This document shows, piece after piece, positions 53,416 through 61,861 of a stretch of DNA of 64,000 nt (the first letter of the stretch is position 1; each line of letters begins with the position of its first letter). The translations under genes were made by a program, and so were the position numbers. Source of the DNA: CAYSPO01 sp964432945 (GTDB taxonomy: Bacteria; Bacillota; Clostridia; Tissierellales; Peptoniphilaceae); assembly GCA_964432945.1 (NCBI GenBank), contig CAYSPO010000001.1, positions 26,788-90,787 of the forward strand, read 5' to 3'. The notes under the pieces are model-generated. The model was not told the DNA's origin, did not search any database, and was given only the letters and a program-made list of their open reading frames with translations.

Positions 53416-54903
53416 ATGAAAAGAAAAATTATTTTATTTGCTAGAGCACCTAGATTAGGGTTTGGAAAAGCTAGGATGTCCGAACTTCTTAATGAAGAAG
53501 AAAGATTGGAGCTGGTTAAGCGGCTACTTCATAATACATTATCCATAATCAAAGAAACAAATATACCTTATTCAATACATTATATTGGAGAAGAAGAAGA
53601 TATTAAAAGTTTAACAGATTCTTTAATAGTTAAGCAGACAGGAGAAAATCTCGGTGACAGAATGTTTAATACTTTGGCCTATGAACTTAAGAACAATGAC
53701 TCGGTAGTTCTTGTAGGATCTGATTTAATTAATTTGAATGCTTCTTATATAGAAGAAGCTTTTTCTTATTTAGAAAATAATCAAATTGTAATTGGGCCTA
53801 GTGAAGATGGTGGTTATGGTTTAATAGGAATGAATAGTGCTAATGATGTTTTTTCTGGTATAACATATAGTCGATCAGATGTTTGTGAAAATACAGTGAA
53901 AACAGCTGAAAAACTTGGGAAAAAAACTAAGATTTTATCTTTATTAAGAGATTTGGACTATCCTGAAGACTTAGTTAGGGAAGAAGTTGGGGCTAATGAA
54001 GTAAGCATTCTTGGTCATGGAGAGTATAATCTAAACTATAGGTATGATAAAGATTATGTATTTAGAATCAATATAGGTAGTCAGCTTCATCTTGAGGATA
54101 ATCAGATAGTTTATGAATATCAGGCTCTTAAGAAACTAGAAAATTCAGGCGTTACTCCAAAGGTTTACAAAGTCCAAAAAAAAGGTAAATGGATCCCTAA
54201 AGGTTTTTTGACGATGGAATTTTTAGAAGGCAAGCCTCTTAATTACGATACAGATTTGGATATAGCAGCCTATCTATTAGCCAAAGTACATAATCAACCA
54301 TTTACAAATGATGGAATGATATTAGCAGATGAGCCTTTCAAAGTTATGTATGATGAATTTATTACTATGTTTAGTGTATATAAAGCTTGGGATAATAAAG
54401 ATATTAAACTTGAAAGGTCTATTGAAAACTTACTTAGAATAGCAAAAAGCCGTGGACTTTATGATGAAGTAAAAAGACCATGTATTATAAATACTGAACT
54501 TAATAATAGGAATTTTATTATTGGGAAAGATAAAGAAAGCTCTTATATAATAGATTGGGAAAAGCCTTTAATTGGAGACTGTGAACAAGATTTAGCTCAC
54601 TTTACAGCTCCTACTACTACAAATTGGAAAACTGAAAAGATAATGACTAGAAAAGAAATTGATAGTTTTCTTGATGAATACGAAAATTATAGATCTATTG
54701 ATAGAATACTTTTCGATAAATACTATATGTTCAACTGCTTAAGAGGACTAACTTGGTGCAGTATGGCAAAAGTTGAATATGAAAGTGGTAGGACTTTATC
54801 AAATGATGAAACGTTGGCAAAAATAAATCTTTTCCTATCTGAAGAATTTATTAACTTTATTTACAAAGAATTTTATGAGGTGTATGATGAAAAAAACAAC
54901 TAA
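53416..54903 (+). CDS. Fusion of arsenosugar-type glycosyltransferase (TIGR04282) and APH-like phosphotransferase domain
   Basis: 495 residues. Residues 1-195 are the TIGR04282/DUF2064 GT-A fold: IILFARAPRLGFGKARMSE, ENLGDRMFNTLAYELKN, VVLVGSDLINLNASYIEEAF, GPSEDGGYGLIGM and LLRDLDYPEDLV. Residues 200-495 look like the choline kinase/aminoglycoside phosphotransferase fold: HGEYNLNYRYD and YIIDWEKPLIGDCEQDLAHF. The usual HGDxxxxN catalytic loop reads NTELNNRN, with the His and Asp replaced, so kinase activity is uncertain. First gene of a cluster with VTT-domain proteins, a TIGR04283-type glycosyltransferase and, in opposite direction, ArsS. Confidence 0.8.
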   Translation: MKRKIILFARAPRLGFGKARMSELLNEEERLELVKRLLHNTLSIIKETNIPYSIHYIGEEEDIKSLTDSLIVKQTGENLGDRMFNTLAYELKNNDSVVLVGSDLINLNASYIEEAFSYLENNQIVIGPSEDGGYGLIGMNSANDVFSGITYSRSDVCENTVKTAEKLGKKTKILSLLRDLDYPEDLVREEVGANEVSILGHGEYNLNYRYDKDYVFRINIGSQLHLEDNQIVYEYQALKKLENSGVTPKVYKVQKKGKWIPKGFLTMEFLEGKPLNYDTDLDIAAYLLAKVHNQPFTNDGMILADEPFKVMYDEFITMFSVYKAWDNKDIKLERSIENLLRIAKSRGLYDEVKRPCIINTELNNRNFIIGKDKESSYIIDWEKPLIGDCEQDLAHFTAPTTTNWKTEKIMTRKEIDSFLDEYENYRSIDRILFDKYYMFNCLRGLTWCSMAKVEYESGRTLSNDETLAKINLFLSEEFINFIYKEFYEVYDEKNN

Positions 54904-55609
54904 GAAAAAAATTGTACTGTTGTCAATCGTAGGTATTATTGCATTAATTTATTTATTTGTTGAACCAGTTAGAACTGAAATAAACACAGCTGTAAAAGTT
55001 CTAACATCTATGGGAATTGATGGGGTTATTGAATATATTAGAGGATATGGTTCTTATGCAGCTGTAGTTTCTTTTTTACTAATGATCTTACAATCAATTA
55101 TCTCGCCTATTCCTGCATTTTTAATAACACTTTCAAATGCTGCAATATTTGGATGGGTAAAAGGAGCTATTTTGTCTTGGACTTCTTCAATGGTGGGAGC
55201 AGTAATGTGTTTTTATATTTCAAGAATTTTAGGAAGAGATGTTGCTGTTAAATTTACTGGAAGAGAAGGATTAAGACAAGTAGATGTGTTTTTTGAAGAT
55301 TATGGTAAGTATGCAATTTTAGTTGCAAGACTACTTCCTTTTATATCTTTTGATATAGTTAGTTATGCAGCAGGTCTTACTTCAATGAGTCTACCTGCTT
55401 TTGTAATAGCAACAGGTCTAGGTCAGCTTCCTGCAACAATAGTGTATTCATATGTTGGAGGATCACTAACAGGTGGAGCTCAAAAACTTATGATAGCTTT
55501 ACTACTTCTTTTCGCTTTAAGTATTGTTATATATGCAGGAAAAAAATATATGAATGATAAGCAAAAGAAAAAAGAAGCTGTAAAAGAAAAAACAAATATA
55601 GAAAAATAA
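54887..55609 (+). CDS. TVP38/TMEM64-family (VTT domain) membrane protein 1
   Basis: About 240 residues; ATG 54884/54887 behind GAGGTG, inside the end of the previous gene. Five to six membrane segments with the VTT signature: SFLLMILQSIISPIPAFLIT, NAAIFGWVKGAILSWTSSMV, FYISRILGRDVAVKFTG, LVARLLPFISFDIVSYAAGL and LPATIVYSYVGG. VTT proteins are linked to lipid and membrane transport. In this cluster it may move an arsenic-containing lipid or precursor (inference). Confidence 0.85.
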   Translation: MKKTTKKKIVLLSIVGIIALIYLFVEPVRTEINTAVKVLTSMGIDGVIEYIRGYGSYAAVVSFLLMILQSIISPIPAFLITLSNAAIFGWVKGAILSWTSSMVGAVMCFYISRILGRDVAVKFTGREGLRQVDVFFEDYGKYAILVARLLPFISFDIVSYAAGLTSMSLPAFVIATGLGQLPATIVYSYVGGSLTGGAQKLMIALLLLFALSIVIYAGKKYMNDKQKKKEAVKEKTNIEK

Positions 55610-55630
55610 GAAATTTATAAGATAAAGATT

Positions 55631-56332
55631 ATGACTAAAGATAATTTATTCAAAATATTTAAAATAGCTATTTTAATTCTAGTAATATATATAGCTTATA
55701 AACTTATACCTTATATGGATCCTTATGTAATAAGAGACTGGGTAGATTCAAATGAATCTTTAAGTTCCGTTATTTATATACTTTTATGGGCAATATTACC
55801 TATATTTTTATTTCCAGTTCCAGCCCTTGCTTTGCCGGGAGGAATGATATTTGGTCTTGTAGAAGGAAGTATTTATACTCTTATTGGAGTATTTTTGAAT
55901 TCTACAATAATGTTTTTTATGACAAGATATCTAGCAAAGGATTCTGTGAAAGATTTTCTATATCCAAGATTGCCTGATTCAGTAAAAAATAGGCTATATC
56001 TAAAAAATCAAAAATCCTTATGGATATATTTTGCTATATTGAGATTTTTGCCAGTAATATCTTATAATTTAATTAATTATGCAGCTGGTTTAACTGAAAT
56101 GAAATACAAGCACTATTTAACTTCTACTATTATCGGAGTTCTACCAGGAACTATTGCTTATATTAACTTTGGAGATAAACTTATAGAACCTAATCCTAAA
56201 GATTTAATTATAGCTATTGCTATTGTAGCTGTTGTTGTAGTTTTATCGTTAATAGTTGCAAAATTTTATATGCCTGAAGGAGAAGAAAGCCTTGAAGGAA
56301 AAGAAGATAACAATAATAGTTCCGACCTATAA
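55631..56332 (+). CDS. TVP38/TMEM64-family (VTT domain) membrane protein 2
   Basis: 233 residues, directly after the first VTT gene. Motifs: IFLFPVPALALPGGMIFGLV, GVFLNSTIMFFMTRYLAKDS, FAILRFLPVISYNLINYAAG and GVLPGTIAYINFG. Two adjacent, diverged paralogues suggest a heteromer. Acidic C-terminal tail EEESLEGKEDNNNSSD-like. The last 41 bases overlap the next glycosyltransferase gene, read in another frame. Confidence 0.84.
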   Translation: MTKDNLFKIFKIAILILVIYIAYKLIPYMDPYVIRDWVDSNESLSSVIYILLWAILPIFLFPVPALALPGGMIFGLVEGSIYTLIGVFLNSTIMFFMTRYLAKDSVKDFLYPRLPDSVKNRLYLKNQKSLWIYFAILRFLPVISYNLINYAAGLTEMKYKHYLTSTIIGVLPGTIAYINFGDKLIEPNPKDLIIAIAIVAVVVVLSLIVAKFYMPEGEESLEGKEDNNNSSDL

Positions 56333-56957
56333 TGAAATAAATAATATAGAAAAATTTGAAGATAGTATCAGTAAATTGAAGGGAAATTTTGATATTATAT
56401 TTAGTGATGGTTTTAGTAAAGATGGAACTTTTGAAAAAATAAGTTATCCTAAAATTCAACAAGCCAAAGGCAGAGGTGCTCAGCTAAATGCTGGAGCTTC
56501 TTTAGCAAAAACACAGTATCTTTGGTTTGTTCATATTGATTCTATTCCTCATCCTGATAGTATAAAGGCTATTGAGAATTCTAATGTAGATTTAGGATGT
56601 TTTACGATAAAATTTGATAAGCAGACACCTTTAATGAAATTTGAACAATGGTGTTCTAATATTCGAGTCCCTATGAGGAATATAGCTTTTGGTGATCAAG
56701 GAATTTTTATAAAGAGAGATCTTTTTGAAAAAATAGGTGGTTATAGAGATATTCCAATTATGGAAGATTATCAGCTTTCAATTGATATGAAAAATTTAGG
56801 AATTAAATTTAAACAGTTAAAACTTCCTATCAAAGCTTCAGCAAGAAAATTCAGAAATGAAGGAATAATTAAAATGATTGGAAAAATGCAGTATCTTCAG
56901 CACTTATATAGAAAAGGTGAGGATATCGAAAAAATTAGAGAACTATATTATGGTTAG
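56292..56957 (+). CDS. Arsenosugar-type family 2 glycosyltransferase (TIGR04283-like)
   Basis: 221 residues from TTG 56292, with GAAGGAG nine bases upstream; no ATG fits. GT2 fold: ITIIVPTYNEINNIEKFEDS, FSDGFSKDGTF with a DGxSxD nucleotide site, GRGAQLNAGASLAK, FVHIDSIPHPDSI and the acceptor motif FGDQGIFIKRDLFEKIGGY with PIMEDYQLS. This is the TIGR04283 pattern found with ArsS and TIGR04282 proteins in arsenosugar gene sets. Overlaps the preceding VTT gene. Confidence 0.83.
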   Translation: MKEKKITIIVPTYNEINNIEKFEDSISKLKGNFDIIFSDGFSKDGTFEKISYPKIQQAKGRGAQLNAGASLAKTQYLWFVHIDSIPHPDSIKAIENSNVDLGCFTIKFDKQTPLMKFEQWCSNIRVPMRNIAFGDQGIFIKRDLFEKIGGYRDIPIMEDYQLSIDMKNLGIKFKQLKLPIKASARKFRNEGIIKMIGKMQYLQHLYRKGEDIEKIRELYYG

Positions 56958-56965
56958 GGGACTTT

Positions 56966-57385
56966 ATGGATAAAGATAGACTACAATATTTAATGGAAAA
57001 TAACTATAGCTGTTCTCAAGCAGTATTATGCTATTTTGCAGATAAATATGGGATAGATGAAGATAAAGCTAAAAACCTTGTAAGTGGGATGGACTGTGGA
57101 ATGAGCCAAGCAAAAACCTGCGGTGCGGTAACATCAGCTTATTTAGTTTTAGGTCTTGAAGATGCATACGGTGAAAACAATAAGAATGTTAAAGATACTA
57201 TTAAAATTTTTAATGAAAAATTTATAGAAGAACACAAAACTTTAGAATGCTATGAACTTCTAGGGTTAGATATTTCCACTGAAGAAGGTATGGTAGAAGC
57301 ATTCAAAAACGATTTAATAAACAAAGTTTGTGTAAATTGTATTTCAGATACAATTAATATTTTAGAAGAGATTATTAAAGAGTAA
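56966..57385 (+). CDS. C-GCAxxG-C-C family protein
   Basis: 139 residues. Conserved cysteines: NYSCSQAVLCYFADKYGID, SGMDCGMSQAKTCGAVTSAY, LECYELLG and VCVNCISDT, the arrangement of the C_GCAxxG_C_C family, thought to bind an FeS cluster or metal. It lies 8 bases after the glycosyltransferase and closes the plus-strand part of the arsenosugar-type cluster. Function unknown; redox support of the cluster is plausible. Confidence 0.82.
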   Translation: MDKDRLQYLMENNYSCSQAVLCYFADKYGIDEDKAKNLVSGMDCGMSQAKTCGAVTSAYLVLGLEDAYGENNKNVKDTIKIFNEKFIEEHKTLECYELLGLDISTEEGMVEAFKNDLINKVCVNCISDTINILEEIIKE

Positions 57386-57440
57386 TCTAAAGAATTTTAA
57401 AAGTATTAGTAATTATTATAATGTTATAGATTTATATAAA

Positions 57441-57475
57441 TAAAAAACCCGGCTTTTTTAAGCCAGATTTTTTTA
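57441..57475. terminator. Bidirectional terminator between convergent cluster halves
   Basis: AAAAAACCCGGCTT and AAGCCAGATTTTTTT pair with two small mismatches around a T-rich loop; A- and T-tracts flank it on both strands. Confidence 0.72.
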
Positions 57476-58585
57476 TTTGTTTATAGATTTCGCTTTATAC
57501 CTATTCATCCATGAATTAACTGATGAATAAGGTCTATAAGAAGTAAAGGCTTTTTCTTTATCATCAAAGATTAAATTTATTATATGGTCAATTTCTCTTT
57601 GATTGCCAAGTCTGTTTACACATTCTTTACAGTAAGTAACCATTGGCTTATCTCCTTCTGAGCTTCTTCTTTTCATATGCCTTTGGCTTATTTCAGGAGA
57701 AGTTTGACTAACCATTCCTCCTGAAGAACAACAAATAGTTTTGTTTTTAGAATAATCTAGTTCTTCAATAGTAAAACCTAAGGATATTAGAATTTCTCTT
57801 ATTGATTCTTGAAGTTCATCGTCATACCTAGAAGGACAAGGATCATGAATATTTACTATATTGTCGGAATTAGAATACTTACCGATAGCTTCTTTTGGAA
57901 GATTATTTGCTAAAATTTTATAAATAGGAATAACCTCTATACCTTCGCAAAACTCTTTAAAAGTAATACTACAATTTTCGCAAGCAGTAACTATTCTTTT
58001 TACTCCTCTTTTTTCAAGTTCAGCCTTTAGCATATCCATTCTTTCATGAAATTTTTCTTCTCTACCTAGAAAATTAGTAGGCTTTCCACAGCAGCTATTC
58101 CAAAATCCAATGCCTGGAAATATTTCTTTTAAATAATCATAAGTTTTTTCTACTAAACTAGGACTATCAGCAAGAAAAGCACAGCCTGGGAAGAATATTA
58201 TATCGGAATTCAAATGACTTATAGGACTTTTGAATATTTTAGTAAAGCTTAAATCTTGATGGAAATTTGCAGGTGTCGCCTTAACATCACTTTTAATATT
58301 ACCACCATTAATATATATATATTGTTGCCTCATTTTGAAGAATAAATCTTTAAAACTAACATCTTTCGGGCATACTTCTTCACAATAGCCGCAAAGCATA
58401 CATGAATAAGGCATATTACTAGAAAATTCTAGCTTAGCTCTTAAATCGTTCAATAGATTTTTTGGGTTTTCTGTAAACTCATCTAGCATTGGACAACCAC
58501 GCATACATAGCTTACAAGCAATACATTTTTCCGATTCTTCTTCAATTAGATGACATAGCTCATGATTAAATTTTATATTTTGCAT
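57473..58585 (-). CDS. (Fe-S)-binding CCG-domain oxidoreductase, HdrD/GlpC-like
   Basis: 370 residues, minus strand. Two 4Fe-4S ferredoxin motifs at the N-terminus (CIACKLCMRGCP and CMLCGYCEEVCP), then two CCG domains: FFPGCAFLADSPSLVEK with NSCCGKPTNFLG, and NIHDPCPSRYDDE with ICCSSGG. CCG domains bind the unusual FeS cluster of heterodisulfide reductases. Next to ArsS it probably supplies electrons for the radical SAM enzyme or reduces an arsenic-thiol compound (inference). No membrane segment. Confidence 0.86.
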   Translation of the reverse strand: MQNIKFNHELCHLIEEESEKCIACKLCMRGCPMLDEFTENPKNLLNDLRAKLEFSSNMPYSCMLCGYCEEVCPKDVSFKDLFFKMRQQYIYINGGNIKSDVKATPANFHQDLSFTKIFKSPISHLNSDIIFFPGCAFLADSPSLVEKTYDYLKEIFPGIGFWNSCCGKPTNFLGREEKFHERMDMLKAELEKRGVKRIVTACENCSITFKEFCEGIEVIPIYKILANNLPKEAIGKYSNSDNIVNIHDPCPSRYDDELQESIREILISLGFTIEELDYSKNKTICCSSGGMVSQTSPEISQRHMKRRSSEGDKPMVTYCKECVNRLGNQREIDHIINLIFDDKEKAFTSYRPYSSVNSWMNRYKAKSINK

Positions 58586-58649
58586 AACACTTACTCCTTA
58601 TTTTTTACTAATAAATAGGATAGGATATAATTAATATTAAAGAAATATT

Positions 58650-59621
58650 TTAATCTAGGCTACCGCCACAAGAAGAACCAGCTCCCGCAGTACAACCATA
58701 ACAATGATAGTCTATTGCAATTTTTCTTGAAGGAGTTCCTTTTTCTAAAACATCAAAAATAGTTTTAACATCTCCATTAACTTCTAAGTCTATAGCTTGA
58801 TTAAAGTCACAGTCATATAATTTACCGTCCCAAGCCACAGAAAGAGTGTTTTTACACATAATAGCATCAACAGTTGAAGGATTAAAAGCTCCATAAAGTG
58901 TATCTATATATTCTTCAAATTGTTCACTTCTAACTAAAAAGTCTGCAAATCTTCCAATTGGGTTATTTGTTATAGCTAATAGGTTATCAAAAACAATACC
59001 ATGATCAGCTAAAAGCTCTGCTTTAAATCTTGTTTCTAAAGCTTCTTGTGCAGGGGGCAGCATAGCGCCATTTGGATTAAAAACAAGATCAAGTTGAAGA
59101 TCTCCTTTACCATAATCTAACTCATTTAATCTTCTCAGAGCTTTTATAGATTTTTCATATACTCCTTTTCCTCTTTGTTTGTCCATTATTTTTTCTTTAG
59201 TAGATGGAACAGAGGCAATAAGGTGAATTTTATTTTCCGCAAAGAATTCTGGAAGATCTTTATATTCATCTTCTTCAAGAATACAAAGATTTGTTCTTAC
59301 CATAACATGAACTAAGTCTTTTGCTGATTTAATGAAATCTTTAAATCCAGGCATCATTTCAGGAGCTCCGCCTGTCATATCTAAGAATTCAAAAGGATAT
59401 TTTTCTAGTACTTTCAATATAGTATCTTTAACTTCTTCTGTAATAACTTTATCTCCCGCAGGTCCTGCATTAACATGGCAATGTTTACAAGCTATATTAC
59501 AAATATTTCCTACGTTCACTTGGAGAATATTTGGATTTTCCCAAGTATATAAGTTTTCTTCGCCAGCTTTTTCTGTAAATGAAGGAATATCTAAATTTTT
59601 AAAATTATCTCTGTACTTCAT
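58650..59621 (-). CDS. arsS: Arsenosugar biosynthesis radical SAM protein ArsS
   Basis: 323 residues, minus strand. Radical SAM cluster motif GNICNIACKHCHVNAGP with Cys41, Cys45, Cys48; then FLDMTGGAPEMMPGF, DLQLDLVFNPNGAMLPP and NNPIGRFADFL. The C-terminal arsenosugar-type domain ends CYGCTAGAGSSCGGSLD. ArsS links the 5'-deoxyadenosyl group to dimethylarsinous acid. Some relatives carry Sec in the C-terminal region; here all are Cys. It starts 2 bases after the CMD-family gene. An ArsM methyltransferase is not seen nearby. Confidence 0.9.
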   Translation of the reverse strand: MKYRDNFKNLDIPSFTEKAGEENLYTWENPNILQVNVGNICNIACKHCHVNAGPAGDKVITEEVKDTILKVLEKYPFEFLDMTGGAPEMMPGFKDFIKSAKDLVHVMVRTNLCILEEDEYKDLPEFFAENKIHLIASVPSTKEKIMDKQRGKGVYEKSIKALRRLNELDYGKGDLQLDLVFNPNGAMLPPAQEALETRFKAELLADHGIVFDNLLAITNNPIGRFADFLVRSEQFEEYIDTLYGAFNPSTVDAIMCKNTLSVAWDGKLYDCDFNQAIDLEVNGDVKTIFDVLEKGTPSRKIAIDYHCYGCTAGAGSSCGGSLD

Positions 59622-59622
59622 A

Positions 59623-59961
59623 TTAAAAGCTCAACTTATCTGCTAGTTTTTTACTAGGAACGGCTTGGGCAAGAAGCGCTCCTGCTCTTAAGGCAGCTGC
59701 TGTATGTATTGCTTCTGATAGTTCTGCTTTTTCGCAGCCTTCTTGAAGGCAAGCTTTTGTATATGCCTCTATACAATAAGGACATCCTGTAACTGTAGCT
59801 ACAGCTAGGGCAATTAGAGATTTCTCTCTACTTGTTAAAGCTCCATCTTGGAAAACAGATCCATAATATTTCATGAAATTTTCCCAATACTCAGGACTAT
59901 CTTATCCTAAAATTCCTTCATTAAATTTTTTTAAATCATCTCTTTCATAATAATATGACAT
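59623..59961 (-). pseudogene. Carboxymuconolactone decarboxylase/AhpD-like protein of arsenosugar clusters, interrupted by TAA
   Basis: The full frame runs from ATG 59961 (AAGGTGA site) for 112 codons. It reads MSYYYERDDLKKFNEGILG, then TAA (59904-59902), then DSPEYWENFMKYYGSVF and on through GCPYCIEAYTKACL, the CxxC/His catalytic site of AhpD-like peroxidase-type proteins. Relatives beside ArsS have a G-K-x-x-P segment here, so an AAA to TAA change explains the stop. An internal ATG at 59874 could yield an 83-residue product that keeps the active site but loses the N-terminal helix. Mutation or assembly error cannot be told apart. Confidence 0.72.
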
Positions 59962-59990
59962 AAAATCACCTTTCTTATATAAATTAGTAA

Positions 59991-60023
59991 AAAAATAAGA
60001 AGTAAAAGATACTTCTTATTTTT
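59991..60023. terminator. Bidirectional terminator between rhodanese lipoprotein and CMD genes
   Basis: 14-bp perfect stem AAAAATAAGAAGTA (59991-60004) / TACTTCTTATTTTT (60010-60023), loop AAAGA. On the minus strand it ends the gene at 60067. Confidence 0.82.
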
Positions 60024-60066
60024 TTTGTGATATTCAAATATCAATATTTCTTATTAAAAAGAAATA

Positions 60067-60612
60067 TTACCAAGCTTTCATTCCGCCTTCTACTGTATAA
60101 ATGTTTTCTGGGTTAACGCCCATTTCATTTATTAAAAGATCAGTTCCAACTTGTGCATATCCAGCACCTGAATAGCACATTAATAAGATTTTTTTGTTTT
60201 CTAAATCTTCGCCTTCAGTTGCTTTCTTTAATTGTTCAACACCGTTTTCGATTTCTCCATTTTTAGCTGCGTCTACGTCTGCTGATACGAATCCATCAAC
60301 ATGGTCAGCTTCATAGTCTTCAGCTTTTCTAAGGTCTAAAAGAACATATTCATCTGCATGTTCATCTACTGCAGTTTTTGTATCTTCAGTAGAGATGAAT
60401 TGCATTTCATTTTCTTTAGCTTCTTCTGTTTCTTCAGCTGCTTTTTCAGTAGCTTCAGTTTCGTCAGTTTTAGCTTCAGTAGCCTCAGTTTTAGTTTCAG
60501 TAGCCTCAGTTGTAGCTTCTGTAGCTTCTGTTGAATCATTGCTATTACCACAAGCAACTAGTGCCATTGAAAGGCCTAAAGCTAATAATAACATTTTAAT
60601 AGATTTTTTCAT
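60067..60612 (-). CDS. Rhodanese-domain lipoprotein
   Basis: 181 residues, AAGGAGG site. Lipobox LVAC, then about 45 residues made almost only of Thr, Glu, Ala and Lys (TEATEATTEATETKTEATEA and on), then a single rhodanese domain: YVLLDLRKAEDYEADHVDGF and the active-site loop LLMCYSGAGYAQ with Cys. It would handle sulfane sulfur outside the membrane. Second surface rhodanese in the window after 34958. It follows the ArsS/CMD genes on the same strand upstream of them, separated by a terminator. Confidence 0.88.
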   Translation of the reverse strand: MKKSIKMLLLALGLSMALVACGNSNDSTEATEATTEATETKTEATEAKTDETEATEKAAEETEEAKENEMQFISTEDTKTAVDEHADEYVLLDLRKAEDYEADHVDGFVSADVDAAKNGEIENGVEQLKKATEGEDLENKKILLMCYSGAGYAQVGTDLLINEMGVNPENIYTVEGGMKAW

Positions 60613-60892
60613 TGTTTTTCCTCCTTGGAAATTCTAATACATATTTTATACTAATATATACTTTTGTACTATATACATTATACTAGAAAGTATACATTAC
60701 TATGATTAATATTATATATAAATTGTTTCACTTATAATAAATACTAATCATTTAATATGATTGTACCACAATTGATGCTATTTTTACATAGATTGTACTT
60801 AATATTTGCTTTATGTTATATAATTAAATTGAATAGTTATGGGTAAGTATATTAAAATACTAGTATAAAATTTGAATAAAGAAAGGATATTT

Positions 60893-61780
60893 ATGAAAAA
60901 TAAGTTTAAATTAATTTTAATTGTTTCACTATTAGCAACCTCGCTCGTTGCATGTCAAAATGATGAAAAAGAAATGAGTACAGCAACAGTAGAGGAAACT
61001 GAGCTAGTTCAAGAAAATACGACTGAAAAAATAGCAGAAGATACTACTGAAGAAGTATCTGAAGAAGATTCTGGTGTTAAAGAGATTGGTTTTTATAAAA
61101 TAGACGTAGAGTCCGGAACTCTGGTAGAATACACTGGAGATGAAGAAGATATTGAAATTCCTAGTGAACTAAATGGAATTGAGGTAAAAGCTTTAGGAAA
61201 TGATCTTTTTGCTCATAAAGGAATTAATAGTGTAATTATTCCAGAAAGTGTAGTTTCTATTGGAAGAAGAGTATTTGCAGACAATAATCTAACGGAAATA
61301 ACTCTACATGATAATATAGAAGAGATTGAAGAAGGTGCGTTTAAGGAAAATAAACTTAAAACTGTTAAAGTTCCAGAGGCTATTGATACTATATTTGGTC
61401 AAGTTTTCTATGATAATGAATTAGAAAGTGTTGAGTTACCATCAAAATTAGTAAAAATTAGAAACAGTGCTTTTGCAAAAAATAATCTTAAAGAAATAGT
61501 ATTACCTGAAGGTTTAGAAGCTATTGGTATGCAAGCATTTATGAAAAATGAACTAGAAAATATAAGCCTTCCATCTTCTTTAAAGGAAATCGGAGCTAGG
61601 GGTTTTTCAGATAATAATTTAACTGAAGTAGAATTACCTTTGGATGCTAAAAGAATTGATCATGAAGCATTTATTAATAATAATATAATTAGTGTAAATA
61701 TCGGGCCAGAAACTAAGTACTTTGATTCGTCAGATGAAAAGCCAACATTTGATAATAATGTAGAGATTATAGTAAAATAA
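60893..61780 (+). CDS. BspA-type leucine-rich repeat lipoprotein
   Basis: 295 residues from ATG 60893 (GAAAGGA). Lipobox LVAC followed by a Glu/Thr-rich linker (to about residue 60). From residue 75, six LRR_5 repeats of the BspA/TpLRR kind, such as VIIPESVVSIGRRVFADNNL and VELPSKLVKIRNSAFAKNNL, each about 23 residues. These domains mediate surface binding to host or matrix proteins. Single-gene unit with its own terminator. Confidence 0.86.
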   Translation: MKNKFKLILIVSLLATSLVACQNDEKEMSTATVEETELVQENTTEKIAEDTTEEVSEEDSGVKEIGFYKIDVESGTLVEYTGDEEDIEIPSELNGIEVKALGNDLFAHKGINSVIIPESVVSIGRRVFADNNLTEITLHDNIEEIEEGAFKENKLKTVKVPEAIDTIFGQVFYDNELESVELPSKLVKIRNSAFAKNNLKEIVLPEGLEAIGMQAFMKNELENISLPSSLKEIGARGFSDNNLTEVELPLDAKRIDHEAFINNNIISVNIGPETKYFDSSDEKPTFDNNVEIIVK

Positions 61781-61789
61781 TAATATGAT

Positions 61790-61825
61790 ATAAATAAGAG
61801 ACTTGTTAAAGTCCCTTATTTATTT
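61790..61825 (+). terminator. Terminator after LRR lipoprotein
   Basis: AAATAAGAGACT (61792-61803) pairs with AGTCCCTTATTT (61810-61821) with one mismatch. Weak T-run. Confidence 0.6.
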
Positions 61826-61861
61826 GGAAAATTAGAAATAAATAATTTTAAGGGAGAAGAA

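Noticed and set aside
20921..59904. Treating the three in-frame TAA codons as another recoding event
   Set aside because: TAA has no known recoding of this kind, many genes in the window end in TAA, and no common downstream structure was seen. Mutation or assembly error is simpler.
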